A DNA stretch of 64,000 bases. Source: Sandaracinus sp. (GTDB lineage: Bacteria > Myxococcota_A > Polyangia > Polyangiales > Houyiibacteriaceae). Made by a program: the position numbers and the translations under genes. The stretch lies in assembly GCA_020633125.1 (NCBI GenBank), contig JACKEH010000004.1, forward strand, positions 130,383 to 194,382. The letters run 5' to 3'. The notes under the pieces are model-generated. The model had not been told where the DNA came from, did not search any database, and worked only from the letters and a program-made list of their open reading frames with translations. Positions 27,277 to 35,417 of the stretch are shown piece after piece (the stretch's first letter is position 1; each line of letters opens with the position of its first letter).

Positions 27277-28263
27277 TCAGTTCGAGAGGGCGGCGAGGTA
27301 ACGCGCGGAGAGCGCGGCGACGGCGAGCGGGGCGGCGTCCGTGGCGAGCGCGTCGCGGACGTGGCGCGCGAGCTCGGCGCGGCCACCGAGGGTCGCGACG
27401 CCGTGCTCACCGTGAAGGCGCACGAAGAGGTGGGTGGTCCACGCGGCTTCGCCTTCGGCGCGGTGTGCGGCGAGGGTCGGTGCGAGCGCTTCGCGGTGTG
27501 TGTCGATGGCGGCGACCAAGGCGTCGACGCCGAGGTTCGTGCTGGCGCTCGTCGCGACGAGCGGGAGCTCGCGGCCGACGCCGACCACGGAGAGGCTGTG
27601 CAAGGCGCCGCGAAGGTCGGCGAGCGCGCGGCGCGCGAGCGCTTCGTGATCGGCCTTGTTCACGGCGATCACGTCGGGGATCTCCATCACGCCCGCCTTG
27701 AGGAACTGAAGGACGTCGCCGCTCCCGGGCTGAATCACGAGCACGACGGTGTCCGCGACGTGGCGGACGTCGGTCTCGGTCTGACCGACGCCGGTGGTCT
27801 CGACGAGGACGACGTCGTACGCGGCCGCGAGCACGTGCACGGCGGCGGGGGTCGACCACGAGAGACCGCCCGCTTCACCGCCGGTGGCGAGCGAGCGAAC
27901 GAAGAGCGACGTGTCGGTCGGATCGAAACCCATGCGTGCACGGTCGCCCAGCAGCGAGCCGCCGCTTCGCACGCTGGAGGGGTCGATCGCGACGATGCCG
28001 ACGCTGCGGCCGGTGCGACGAATCTCGCGGGCGAGGGCCGCGGCGAGGCTCGATTTGCCGACGCCGGGTGGACCCGTGAGGCCGACGCGGGTGCCGCGCG
28101 GCGCGTCGTCACGCAGCGCGCCGAGCAAGGTGCCGACGGAGCTGCGCGCCGACGTGCGGCGATCCTCGACGAGGTTCAAGGCCCGCGAGATGGAGGCCTT
28201 GTCTCGCGCGCGAACGCCGCGTGCGAGCTCCACGAGTGCGTCAGCGGTCGGCTCAGGCGGCAT
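27277..28263 (-). CDS. meaB: MeaB-type GTPase chaperone of B12-dependent acyl-CoA mutase
   Basis: 328 residues. G3E-family GTPase: Walker A GLTGPPGVGKSS, IDPSSVRSGGSLLGDRARM, switch ETTGVGQTE, DTVVLVIQPGSGD and NKAD. MeaB loads and protects the adenosylcobalamin of methylmalonyl- or ethylmalonyl-CoA mutase. Its ATG lies inside the end of ecm (11-base overlap), so the two are translated together and the mutase encoded next door is its likely client. The C-terminal dimer arm is somewhat short. Confidence 0.93.
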   Translation of the reverse strand: MPPEPTADALVELARGVRARDKASISRALNLVEDRRTSARSSVGTLLGALRDDAPRGTRVGLTGPPGVGKSSLAAALAREIRRTGRSVGIVAIDPSSVRSGGSLLGDRARMGFDPTDTSLFVRSLATGGEAGGLSWSTPAAVHVLAAAYDVVLVETTGVGQTETDVRHVADTVVLVIQPGSGDVLQFLKAGVMEIPDVIAVNKADHEALARRALADLRGALHSLSVVGVGRELPLVATSASTNLGVDALVAAIDTHREALAPTLAAHRAEGEAAWTTHLFVRLHGEHGVATLGGRAELARHVRDALATDAAPLAVAALSARYLAALSN

Positions 28264-30235
28264 CTCGTTCCGCCACCAGCGCGACGAGGTCCTCCATGAT
28301 GCGGCTCAGCTCGAAGTCCTTCGGCGTGTACACACGCGCGACGCCAGCCGTCAGCAGACGCTTGGCGTCGGCCTCCGGGATGATGCCGCCGACGACGACG
28401 GGCACGTCGGAGAGGCCGGCTTCCTTCATGCGCTCGAGCACGTCGAGCGCGAGCACCAGGTGTGAGCCGGAGAGAATCGAGAGGCCGACGAGGTGCACGC
28501 CTTCTTCGAGGGCCGACGCGACCAGCTGCTCGGGCGTCACGCGAATGCCCTCGTAGACGACGTCGAAGCCCACGTCGCGGGCCTTGATGGCGATCTGCTC
28601 GGCGCCGTTCGAGTGGCCGTCGAGGCCCGGCTTGCCGACGAGCATCTTCGGGCGACGACCGAGGCGCGTCTGGAGTCCGTCGAGGGTCTGGCGAAGCGTC
28701 GCGACGCGTTCGACGTCGCTCGCGCCCGAGGGCATCGTCGCGCCCGCCACGCCAGTCGGCGCGCGGTACTCACCGAAGACCTCGCGAAGGGCTGCTGCCC
28801 ATTCGCCGGTGGTCACGCCCGCGTGCGCGGCGGCGATGCTGGCGGGCATCACGTTGTCGCCCTTGCTCGCGGCGTCCTTGAGCGCTCGGAGCGAAGCTTC
28901 GACCTTGCCGGCGTCGCGAGCCTGGCGCCACGCGTTCAGCCCGGCAATTTGTTCGGCTTCGACCGACGCGTCGACGGTGAGGATCGCCTCGTCGAGGTTC
29001 TCGACCAGCGGCGACGGCTCCGACTCCTGGTACTTGTTGACGCCGACGACGATCTGCTCGCCGCGCTCGATGCGCGCGAGGCGGGCGGCGTTGCTCTCGA
29101 CCAGGCGCTGCTTGAGGTAACCCGTCTCGACCGCCTGAATCACGCCGCCGCGGCGCTCGATCTCTTCGACCTCCGCCCACGCGGCGTCGATGAGCGCCTT
29201 CACCTCGCGCTCGACGACCACACTGCCGGTGAAGAGATCGGCGTGCTCGAGCAGGTCGGTCTCGAAGGCGAGGATCTGCTGCGCGCGAAGCGACCATTGC
29301 TGGTCCCACGGGCGCGGCAGGCCGAGCGCTTCGTTCCACGCCGGAAGCTGCACCGCGCGAGCGCGCGCGTCCTTGCTCAACGTCACCGCGAGCATCTCGA
29401 GGACGATGCGCACGATGTTGTTCTCGGGCTGCGGCTCCGTGAGTCCGAGCGAGTTCACCTGCACGCCGTAGCGGAAGCGCGAGAGCTTCTCGTCGGTGAC
29501 GCCGTAGCGATCGCGGCAGATGCGCTCCCAGAGCTCGGTGAACGCGCGCATCTTGCAGAGCTCTTCGACGAAACGAATGCCCGCGTTCACGAAGAAGGAG
29601 ATGCGACCCACGACCTCGGGGAAGATCTCGGGCGAGACCCGGGTGCGCGTCGCGTCGAGGAGCGCGATCGCGGTCGAGAGCGCGTACGCCAGCTCCTGCA
29701 CCGGCGTCGCACCCGCTTCCTGCAGGTGGTAGCTGCACACGTTCGTCGGGTTCCAGCTCGGAACCTTCTCGACCGTGAACGCGACGACGTCGGTCGTGAG
29801 CTTCAGCGAAGGACCTGGCGCGAAGACGTACGTGCCGCGCGACAGGTACTCCTTCACGAGGTCGTTCTGCGTGGTGCCGCGAAGCTCGGCGACGTTTTCG
29901 CCCCGCTCTTCCGCGAGCGCCACGTAGAGCGCGAGCAGCCATGGGGCCGTCGCGTTGATCGTCATCGACGTGTTCATCCGCTCGAGCGGAAGACCGTCGA
30001 AGAGCGTGCGCATGTCGCCGAGGTGGCAGACGGGCACGCCGACCTTGCCGACCTCGCCACGTGCGAGCGGGTGGTCCGAGTCGTAACCGGTCTGCGTCGG
30101 CAGATCGAAGGCCACGCTCAGGCCGGTCTGACCCTTCGCGAGGTTGGTCCGGTAGAGCTCGTTCGAAGCCTTCGCGGTGCTGTGGCCCGCGTAGGTCCGC
30201 ATGATCCAGGGACGATCGCGCTTCGGCTCGCTCAT
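28253..30235 (-). CDS. ecm: Ethylmalonyl-CoA mutase
   Basis: 660 residues. Converts ethylmalonyl-CoA to methylsuccinyl-CoA with adenosylcobalamin. The catalytic TIM barrel begins with YAGHSTAKASNELYRTNLAKGQ and continues through FDLPTQTGYDSDHP and MTINATAPWLLALYVA. The B12 domain near 525-655 has the lower-ligand motif DGHSNG, then LSGSH and VVGGIIP. The length and N-terminus fit the short MeaA/Ecm type rather than the 720-residue methylmalonyl-CoA mutase, and ccr downstream agrees. The first gene of the operon, it starts 254 bases from the divergent regulator. Confidence 0.9.
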   Translation of the reverse strand: MSEPKRDRPWIMRTYAGHSTAKASNELYRTNLAKGQTGLSVAFDLPTQTGYDSDHPLARGEVGKVGVPVCHLGDMRTLFDGLPLERMNTSMTINATAPWLLALYVALAEERGENVAELRGTTQNDLVKEYLSRGTYVFAPGPSLKLTTDVVAFTVEKVPSWNPTNVCSYHLQEAGATPVQELAYALSTAIALLDATRTRVSPEIFPEVVGRISFFVNAGIRFVEELCKMRAFTELWERICRDRYGVTDEKLSRFRYGVQVNSLGLTEPQPENNIVRIVLEMLAVTLSKDARARAVQLPAWNEALGLPRPWDQQWSLRAQQILAFETDLLEHADLFTGSVVVEREVKALIDAAWAEVEEIERRGGVIQAVETGYLKQRLVESNAARLARIERGEQIVVGVNKYQESEPSPLVENLDEAILTVDASVEAEQIAGLNAWRQARDAGKVEASLRALKDAASKGDNVMPASIAAAHAGVTTGEWAAALREVFGEYRAPTGVAGATMPSGASDVERVATLRQTLDGLQTRLGRRPKMLVGKPGLDGHSNGAEQIAIKARDVGFDVVYEGIRVTPEQLVASALEEGVHLVGLSILSGSHLVLALDVLERMKEAGLSDVPVVVGGIIPEADAKRLLTAGVARVYTPKDFELSRIMEDLVALVAERDAA

Positions 30236-30489
30236 TCCGGCCTCTCGGGGAGTCGGTGTCGGGCGACGGGGGATCGCGCGACGGGTGTGTCTCGATCCGC
30301 GCCGGGACGGTCGCGGTCGATCGGGGCGAACGGATTTACAGCTTCACACCCGGACGCCCGATGACGCATTGCGTAACACGCGCGAAACCTTGCTTCAAGC
30401 CAACGCAGCAGGGGTCCGCGGCTTGACCGGCAATTTACAAGCACCCCTCGACGACCCTCCGCGAGCGGGTTACACCGGCGCCTTCGACG
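30236..30489. promoter_or_regulatory. Divergent control region between ecm and the RamB/PccR-type regulator
   Basis: A 254-base gap shared by the two 5' ends. It has a lower-GC core at about 30334-30450 containing two TTTACA boxes and a small dyad CTTG-CTT-CAAG. The PccR operator known from Rhodobacter (TTTGCAA-N4-TTGCAAA) is not present as an exact match. A GAGAGG six bases or so before the ecm ATG serves as its ribosome binding site. Confidence 0.5.
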
Positions 30490-31995
30490 ATGCCGAGCTC
30501 CAACGAGACGAACGCCGCCATGGGGATTCAGCTCCGCGAGCTCCGGCTCCAGCGGGGGCTTCAGCAGGGCGAGGTCGCGCGGCGTCTGGAGATCTCGCCG
30601 GCCTACCTGAGCCTCATCGAAACCGGCAAGCGCGCGGTCCAACTGCCCATTCTCTTCAAGGCGCTCGAGCTCTTCGGCGTGAGCATGGAGGCCTTCATGG
30701 CCTCGCTCGGTCGTGGCCGCGTCGACGACACCCTCGCTCAGCTCCTCGACGAACCCCTGCTGCGCTCGCTCGACCTCAGCGAAGAAGACCTGCGAGGCAT
30801 CAGCGCAGAACCGAAGGTGGTCACCACCATCACCGCGCTCTTCAACCTCTACAAGAACACGCGGCAGCAGCTCGACAACCTGCTGGTCTCGCTCGAGGAG
30901 CGGAAGCGCGGCGAGTCGACCGACAACCTTCGTTTCGACTACCACCCCTTCGACGAGGTCACGGATTTCCTCGAGAGCCACCGGAACTTCTTTCCGACCC
31001 TCGAAGCGCGCGCAGACGAGCTGCGCGGTGGTTTGCCGGATCGGGTGTCGAGCACCGAGCTCGAAGAGGTGTTGCGCGAGCGCCTCGGTGTGAACGTGGA
31101 GCGGGTCGACGACGTAGCAGGATCTGTCATCCGACGTTGGGACTCGGCGAAGGGCGTGCTCACGCTCAGCCGCCGCATGGTCGAGCAACGCGTGAAGTTC
31201 CAGCTCGCGCACACCGCGGCGCTGCGCCTCTTCGCCGAAGAGAAGCTTCACGAAGCGATCCTCGCGGGCTATCCAGCGCAACACGAAGAAACGCCGACCC
31301 TCGCGAAGATTCACCTCGCGAACTACTTCGCCGGTGCGTTGCTGCTGCCCTACGACCGCTTCTTCGAAGAGGTCCAACGCACGCGCTACGACGTCGAGTT
31401 GCTCGCGCAGATATTCGAGAGCTCGTACGAGACGGTCGCGCACCGCATCTGCAACCTCGCCGACCCGAAGCGCCGGGGTGTGCCGATGCATTTCTTGCGT
31501 GTCGACATCGCCGGCAACATCTCGAAGCGCTACTCCGGCGACGGCGTCCGTTTCCCTCACCACGAAGGAAGCTGCCCGAAGCGCTGTGCGCACCTCGCGT
31601 TTCTCACGCCGCACGTGATCCGTCGGCAGTACTCGCAGTTTCCGGACGGGACGACGTACTTCGAGTTCGCGAAGGTGGTCGCGGAACCGAAGAGCGGCGC
31701 GCTCGCGCGAGGCACGGCGTACAGCATCGGCCTCGGTTGCCACGCCGAGGACGCCCGTCATCTGGCCTACGCGGACGACCGGCCTTTCGTCGATCCACAG
31801 CGCATGGCGGTCCCGGTCGGCACCACCTGTCGTTTCTGTGAGCGGACGGACTGCAACATGCGCAGCTCGCCGAGCTACAAGTTCGCGTTCCGCGTCGACG
31901 AAGGCTTGAAGAAGGACAACTTCTTCTCGCCGCTCGTCTCCGAGGACGAGACGCCGCGAAAGAAGCGGAAGAAGGCGCTCAAGACGCTGCCGTGA
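30490..31995 (+). CDS. XRE-family short-chain acyl-CoA regulator (RamB/PccR/ScfR type)
   Basis: 501 residues from the ATG at 30490; a second ATG at 30520 is equally possible. An XRE helix-turn-helix lies at about 11-65 (LRELRLQRGLQQGEVARRLEISPAYLS), followed by a long helical part. An ImmA/IrrE-like region has ...QLAHTAALRLF. A C-terminal DUF2083-type domain has cysteine clusters CPKRC and CRFCERTDC. This layout is that of RamB (acetate genes, Corynebacterium) and PccR (propionyl-CoA carboxylase, Rhodobacter). Divergence from ecm makes it the likely acyl-CoA-sensing regulator of this pathway; the effector is not known. Confidence 0.85.
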   Translation: MPSSNETNAAMGIQLRELRLQRGLQQGEVARRLEISPAYLSLIETGKRAVQLPILFKALELFGVSMEAFMASLGRGRVDDTLAQLLDEPLLRSLDLSEEDLRGISAEPKVVTTITALFNLYKNTRQQLDNLLVSLEERKRGESTDNLRFDYHPFDEVTDFLESHRNFFPTLEARADELRGGLPDRVSSTELEEVLRERLGVNVERVDDVAGSVIRRWDSAKGVLTLSRRMVEQRVKFQLAHTAALRLFAEEKLHEAILAGYPAQHEETPTLAKIHLANYFAGALLLPYDRFFEEVQRTRYDVELLAQIFESSYETVAHRICNLADPKRRGVPMHFLRVDIAGNISKRYSGDGVRFPHHEGSCPKRCAHLAFLTPHVIRRQYSQFPDGTTYFEFAKVVAEPKSGALARGTAYSIGLGCHAEDARHLAYADDRPFVDPQRMAVPVGTTCRFCERTDCNMRSSPSYKFAFRVDEGLKKDNFFSPLVSEDETPRKKRKKALKTLP

Positions 31996-32010
31996 ACGCG
32001 CTGGGGCCCT

Positions 32011-32766
32011 TCAGGTCGCGCGACGCACGCGGCCGGCGCGTACCTGCTGCGTGCCTTCTCCGGTCTCGATCAACAGCTCGCCTTCTTCGTCCACGCCCAG
32101 CACCCGCCCTCGCAGGCCGTCGTCGATCACGACCTCTTCGCCACGCCACGCCAGGCGCGCGTCGACCCCTCGGGCGACCGCCGACGGAGTCCGCACCGCG
32201 CGGTCGATCCACGTCTCGATCGCTTCGAGCGTTTCGGCGAACCAATCCTCGAGCGCGTCGTCGTCGAATCCCGGAAGCTCGGAGACGAGGTCGGTCGCGA
32301 GCACGTCGTCGGGGTAAGGCTGCGGGCGTACGTTCACGCCCACGCCCACGACCGCCGCGTCCGGCGCACGGCCCCCCATCGAGCGCGCCTCGACGAGGAT
32401 GCCGGCGATCTTTCGATCCCGGACCAACACGTCGTTCGGCCACTTCACGCGTGCGTCGACGCCACGTCGCTCGAGGCTCTCGGCGAGGCCCAGCCCCACC
32501 GCGAGCGCGAGCAACGAACCGGCGCGCAACGGCCGCACCACGAACGAGAAGGGGAGGCTCGCGCCTTCCTCGGACGCCCACGAGCGACCCCGCGCGCCTC
32601 GACCCGCGGTCTGTCGCCGCGTCACCACCGTCCAGCCGTCCGGTGCGCCCTGAGCGACCGCTTCGTGTGCGAGATCCATCGTCGACGGGGTCTCGTCGAC
32701 GACGCGAACGTCACGCCCGAGCGAGTGAGTCTTCAGGGCGGCGGCGAGACGATCGAGCGTGATCAT
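32011..32766 (-). CDS. birA: Biotin--[biotin carboxyl-carrier protein] ligase
   Basis: 251 residues. Catalytic domain with GRGARGRSW (biotinyl-AMP loop), SLPFSFVVRP, KWPNDVLV.DRKIAGIL and the small C-terminal SH3-like domain. The N-terminal DNA-binding domain of E. coli BirA is missing, so it is a class I ligase without repressor function. The ATG overlaps the nadC stop (ATGA), so translation is coupled. It converges on the acyl-CoA regulator with a 15-base gap. Confidence 0.93.
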   Translation of the reverse strand: MITLDRLAAALKTHSLGRDVRVVDETPSTMDLAHEAVAQGAPDGWTVVTRRQTAGRGARGRSWASEEGASLPFSFVVRPLRAGSLLALAVGLGLAESLERRGVDARVKWPNDVLVRDRKIAGILVEARSMGGRAPDAAVVGVGVNVRPQPYPDDVLATDLVSELPGFDDDALEDWFAETLEAIETWIDRAVRTPSAVARGVDARLAWRGEEVVIDDGLRGRVLGVDEEGELLIETGEGTQQVRAGRVRRAT

Positions 32767-33623
32767 CCCTCGACCCAATCGAGACCGAGGTCCACCGCGC
32801 GCGCCGAGTGCGTGAGCGCGCCGCTGCTGATCACGTCGACGCCCAAGGCGCCGAGGCTCGCGATGCGCGCGAGCGTGATGCCGCCCGACGCTTCGAGGAT
32901 CGCGCGGCCCTTCGCGAGCTCGAGGGCCTTCGCCACGGCCGCGTCGTCGAAGTTGTCGAGCAGGATGACGTCCGCACCGGCGTCGAGCGCTTCCTGCAGC
33001 TGAGGCATCGAGTCGACCTCGCATTCCACGCGGCTCGTGTGAGGCGCGTAGGCCCGCGCACGCTCGATCGCGGTTCGCACGCCGCCACACGCGGCGATGT
33101 GGTTGTCCTTGATGAGGACGGCCGACGAGAGGTCGTCGCGGTGGTTGTGGCCACCGCCGCACCGCACCGCGTAGCGCTCGAGCGCGCGAAGGCCCGGTGT
33201 GGTCTTGCGGGTGTCGGCGATGCGTGTGGGGCTGCCCTTCGGAAGCGCGTCGACGTAGCGTCGCGTCTGCGTGGCGACGCCCGAGAGGCGCTGCACGAAG
33301 TTCAACGCGACGCGTTCGCCGAGCAGGATGCCGCGCGCCGATCCGCGCACCACCGCGGCCACCTGTCCGACCTCGAGCGAGTCCCCGTCGTCCGCGCGAC
33401 GCTCGACCACCACCGAGGGCGCGGCAAGGCGAAAGACCTGCTCGATCACGTCGAGCCCGCAGAGGACCATCGGCTCACGCGCACGAAACTCCGCCGCGCC
33501 GGTCGTGCTCGCGTCCACCGTGGCGTCCGAGGTCACGTCGCCACGCGCGACGTCTTCTTCGAGGGCCATGCGCACGATGCGTTCGACCACGAGGGGGGAG
33601 GGCGGTGCGGGCTTCCAAAACAT
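32763..33623 (-). CDS. nadC: Quinolinate phosphoribosyltransferase (carboxylating)
   Basis: 286 residues. Makes nicotinate mononucleotide from quinolinate in NAD synthesis. Signatures: ALEEDVARGDVTSDAT, ERVALNFVQRLSGVATQTRRYVD, ADTRKTTPGLRALERYAVRCGGGHNHR, IKDNHI, VECEV and EASGGITL. The ATG at 33623 gives the typical start; upstream codons are low-complexity. A TATTCC hexamer lies six bases before the ATG. Confidence 0.95.
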   Translation of the reverse strand: MFWKPAPPSPLVVERIVRMALEEDVARGDVTSDATVDASTTGAAEFRAREPMVLCGLDVIEQVFRLAAPSVVVERRADDGDSLEVGQVAAVVRGSARGILLGERVALNFVQRLSGVATQTRRYVDALPKGSPTRIADTRKTTPGLRALERYAVRCGGGHNHRDDLSSAVLIKDNHIAACGGVRTAIERARAYAPHTSRVECEVDSMPQLQEALDAGADVILLDNFDDAAVAKALELAKGRAILEASGGITLARIASLGALGVDVISSGALTHSARAVDLGLDWVEG

Positions 33624-33629
33624 GGCGGC

Positions 33630-33638
33630 GGAATACCA
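33630..33638 (-). promoter_or_regulatory. Extended -10 element of nadC-birA
   Basis: TGG followed by TATTCC on the minus strand, ending six bases before the nadC ATG; no ribosome binding site between. Confidence 0.45.
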
Positions 33639-33875
33639 CATGCGCTCGCTTCGGCTGCGCCTTCGCTCCGCGGGGTGGGGAGGTTTCCCCACACCCCTCT
33701 CCTCGCGCTGCTCCCTTCGCTTCGCTCCGGTCGCATCGCTCCGGCGCTCCGCGGGCGAGGGGCTTCGCCCCCTCGAACCCATCATCCGAGAAGCGCTGGG
33801 GAGGACGCTCGGCTCCGCCATCGCCGCCGGGTACGTCGTGCGCTCACTTCGACTTCGCTCCAGCTCAACGCCAGC
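33639..33875. repeat. Low-complexity intergenic repeat region
   Basis: This gap is filled with short degenerate direct repeats of CTTCGCTCCG type, small palindromes (GGGGAGG-TTTCCCC, GAGGGGCTTCGCCCC) and a tandem CCAGCTCAACG pair at 33861-33880. No open reading frame looks real. It may be a REP-like element family of this genome. Confidence 0.45.
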
Positions 33876-34523
33876 TCAACGCCAGTGCGAGACCGGCCAA
33901 CCCGACCGCCGCGCCCGCCACGCGAGCCGCACGTCGGGATTCACGACGAAGGGCCCGCCGACCCGCTCGAGCATCGGCACGTCGCTCACGCTGTCCGTGT
34001 AGAAGACGCTCTCTTCGAGGTCGACACCCTCTCGTGCCGCCCACGCTTCGGCCATCGAGACCTTGCCGGCGCCGTACGCGAGCTGCGCGCATCGGCCGGT
34101 GAAGCGTCCGTCGACCACCTCCAGCTCGCTGGCGAGCACCGTCTCGATGTCGAGCTCACGCGCCAACGGTCCGGCCGCGTAGGGGGTGGAGGCCGTGAGC
34201 ACCACGAGCCGGTAGCCCTCCCTACGGCGGCGCTCGACCTCACGCCTCGCGTCTGTGCTCACGTGGGGCCGCACGTGCTCGGCGTACCAGCCCTCGAGCT
34301 CGCGGGTGAAGGCTTCCTCCGAGACGCCTTCGAGCGTTGCGAGTGCCTTCTCGGTGATCTCCGCCGGATCGACGATGCCGAGCGCGTATTGCGCGAGCCA
34401 GCGTGTCGCCCGGGCGACCTCCCGCCACGATGCCTCACGCCGCGCGAAGCGCCAACGCACGTAGAGCCGCCCCGTGTTCACGCGGACGAGCGTCTTGTCC
34501 ATGTCGAAGAAAGCAGCACGCAT
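33876..34523 (-). CDS. HAD-superfamily (subfamily IB, SerB-like) phosphatase
   Basis: 215 residues. Motif I FFDMDKTLV at the very start, motif II VVLTAST near 105, motif III and IV as KVSMAEAWA and YTDSVSDVPMLE. The all-helical cap between motifs I and II marks subfamily IB, the phosphoserine-phosphatase/phospholipid-phosphatase relatives. Substrate not predictable. It ends in the repeat region and is followed upstream by a CPBP protease gene 20 bases away on the same strand. Confidence 0.88.
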   Translation of the reverse strand: MRAAFFDMDKTLVRVNTGRLYVRWRFARREASWREVARATRWLAQYALGIVDPAEITEKALATLEGVSEEAFTRELEGWYAEHVRPHVSTDARREVERRRREGYRLVVLTASTPYAAGPLARELDIETVLASELEVVDGRFTGRCAQLAYGAGKVSMAEAWAAREGVDLEESVFYTDSVSDVPMLERVGGPFVVNPDVRLAWRARRSGWPVSHWR

Positions 34524-34543
34524 CGGGGCGATCGGATCTGGAC

Positions 34544-35305
34544 CTATCTCAGCCAACCTCGAACCAGCAGCTCGGAGAAGATGTTGGAGAGCGCGTGGAA
34601 CACGATGGCCGCGCCCACGCCGCCGCGCCAGCCGCGAAGCCACGAGAAGACGAGTCCCGGAAAGAAGACGGCGAGCCGCGCCGGATGGGGCTCCGCGAAG
34701 ACGTGCACGATCGCGAAGAGCACCGACTGCAACACCATCACGCCTGGATGCAGCATCGCGCCGAGAAAACGGCGCGGCGGGTATGCGTCGTGAAGCCGGG
34801 TCTGCATCCAGCCGCGAAAGAAGACCTCCTCGGGCAACCCCACCACCACGAGCTGAGCCGCCGCGAACGACGCGAAATCGGGCGGCGGGTTGAAGCGAAA
34901 GGGGTGGGCGGCGCCGTGCCAGAAGTAGAAACCGACCGCGAAGGGCGGAAAGATCACGGCCGCGAGCCCCAGGGCGACCCCGATTTCGCGCATCGCGGAA
35001 GGAAACCCCCGTCGGACCACCCGCCCGAGGTCCCAGAGCCCGAAGGGCCCCGGATCGCCGTCGGTCTCCCGCGAAGGGCCGAGCAGCCCCCCGAGCGCCA
35101 CGCCGGCTTCTTCGAGCCCCCCCGGACGTTTGCCGAGCAGGTGAAGCGCAACGAAGAGAAACGTCCCGCCCACCACGAGGTGCACGTACTCCGCCAAGGC
35201 CGGGACCGCGCGCAGCTGGGTCGCCCCGAAGATCACGACGCAAACCCCGAGATAGACGAGCAGTACCTCGCGAAGGGGCGACGTCGGCCGGTCGGGGGCG
35301 GTCAC
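34544..35305 (-). CDS. CPBP-family glutamic intramembrane protease
   Basis: 253 residues from a GTG, with about seven hydrophobic helices. The catalytic motifs are visible: VGLPEEVFFRGW (Glu-Glu-x3-Arg), FAIVH and FHALSN. In Myxococcota this group includes the proposed myxosortases that process MYXO-CTERM tails; no such substrate is encoded in the window, so that role is only possible. Translation appears to start at or near the RNA start (see the element at 35314). Confidence 0.85.
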   Translation of the reverse strand: MTAPDRPTSPLREVLLVYLGVCVVIFGATQLRAVPALAEYVHLVVGGTFLFVALHLLGKRPGGLEEAGVALGGLLGPSRETDGDPGPFGLWDLGRVVRRGFPSAMREIGVALGLAAVIFPPFAVGFYFWHGAAHPFRFNPPPDFASFAAAQLVVVGLPEEVFFRGWMQTRLHDAYPPRRFLGAMLHPGVMVLQSVLFAIVHVFAEPHPARLAVFFPGLVFSWLRGWRGGVGAAIVFHALSNIFSELLVRGWLR

Positions 35306-35313
35306 GGAGTCGC

Positions 35314-35322
35314 GTCTTAGCA
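35314..35322 (-). promoter_or_regulatory. Extended -10 element of the CPBP protease gene
   Basis: TGC followed by TAAGAC on the minus strand, ending eight bases before the GTG start. No Shine-Dalgarno sequence. Confidence 0.4.
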
Positions 35323-35401
35323 GGGAACGGCGAAGCAGGGGCGTCACACGATGGAGGGGCGGCAGCGTGAGAGAGCGCAGGCGTCCTTCGCGATCCGTCC
35401 G

Positions 35402-35407
35402 TATGCT
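35402..35407 (+). promoter_or_regulatory. -10-like hexamer of dnaG-rpoD
   Basis: TATGCT ends ten bases before the dnaG ATG; no -35 match at 16-18 bases and no ribosome binding site. Confidence 0.35.
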
Positions 35408-35417
35408 GCGCCGCTCG

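Noticed and set aside
26092..28299. 735-residue open frame on the plus strand opposite ccr and meaB
   Set aside because: It is the mirror of two clearly recognised genes; the sequence is Val/Asp/Arg-rich with no motif. High GC leaves long antisense frames open.
28253..30235. Methylmalonyl-CoA mutase instead of ethylmalonyl-CoA mutase
   Set aside because: The protein is 660 residues, the short MeaA/Ecm type, and sits in an operon with ccr and mcd. The two mutases do look alike, so a small doubt remains.
28493..30364. 623-residue open frame opposite ecm
   Set aside because: Antisense shadow of the mutase, composition typical of reversed high-GC codons, no domain.
30236..30489. Exact PccR operator TTTGCAA-N4-TTGCAAA
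   Set aside because: Only loose TTGC and TTTACA pieces occur; no full dyad of this form is present.
34544..35305. A MYXO-CTERM sorting system in the window
   Set aside because: The protease group fits, but no protein here ends in the Cys-Gly/hydrophobic/Arg tail, so no system can be claimed.
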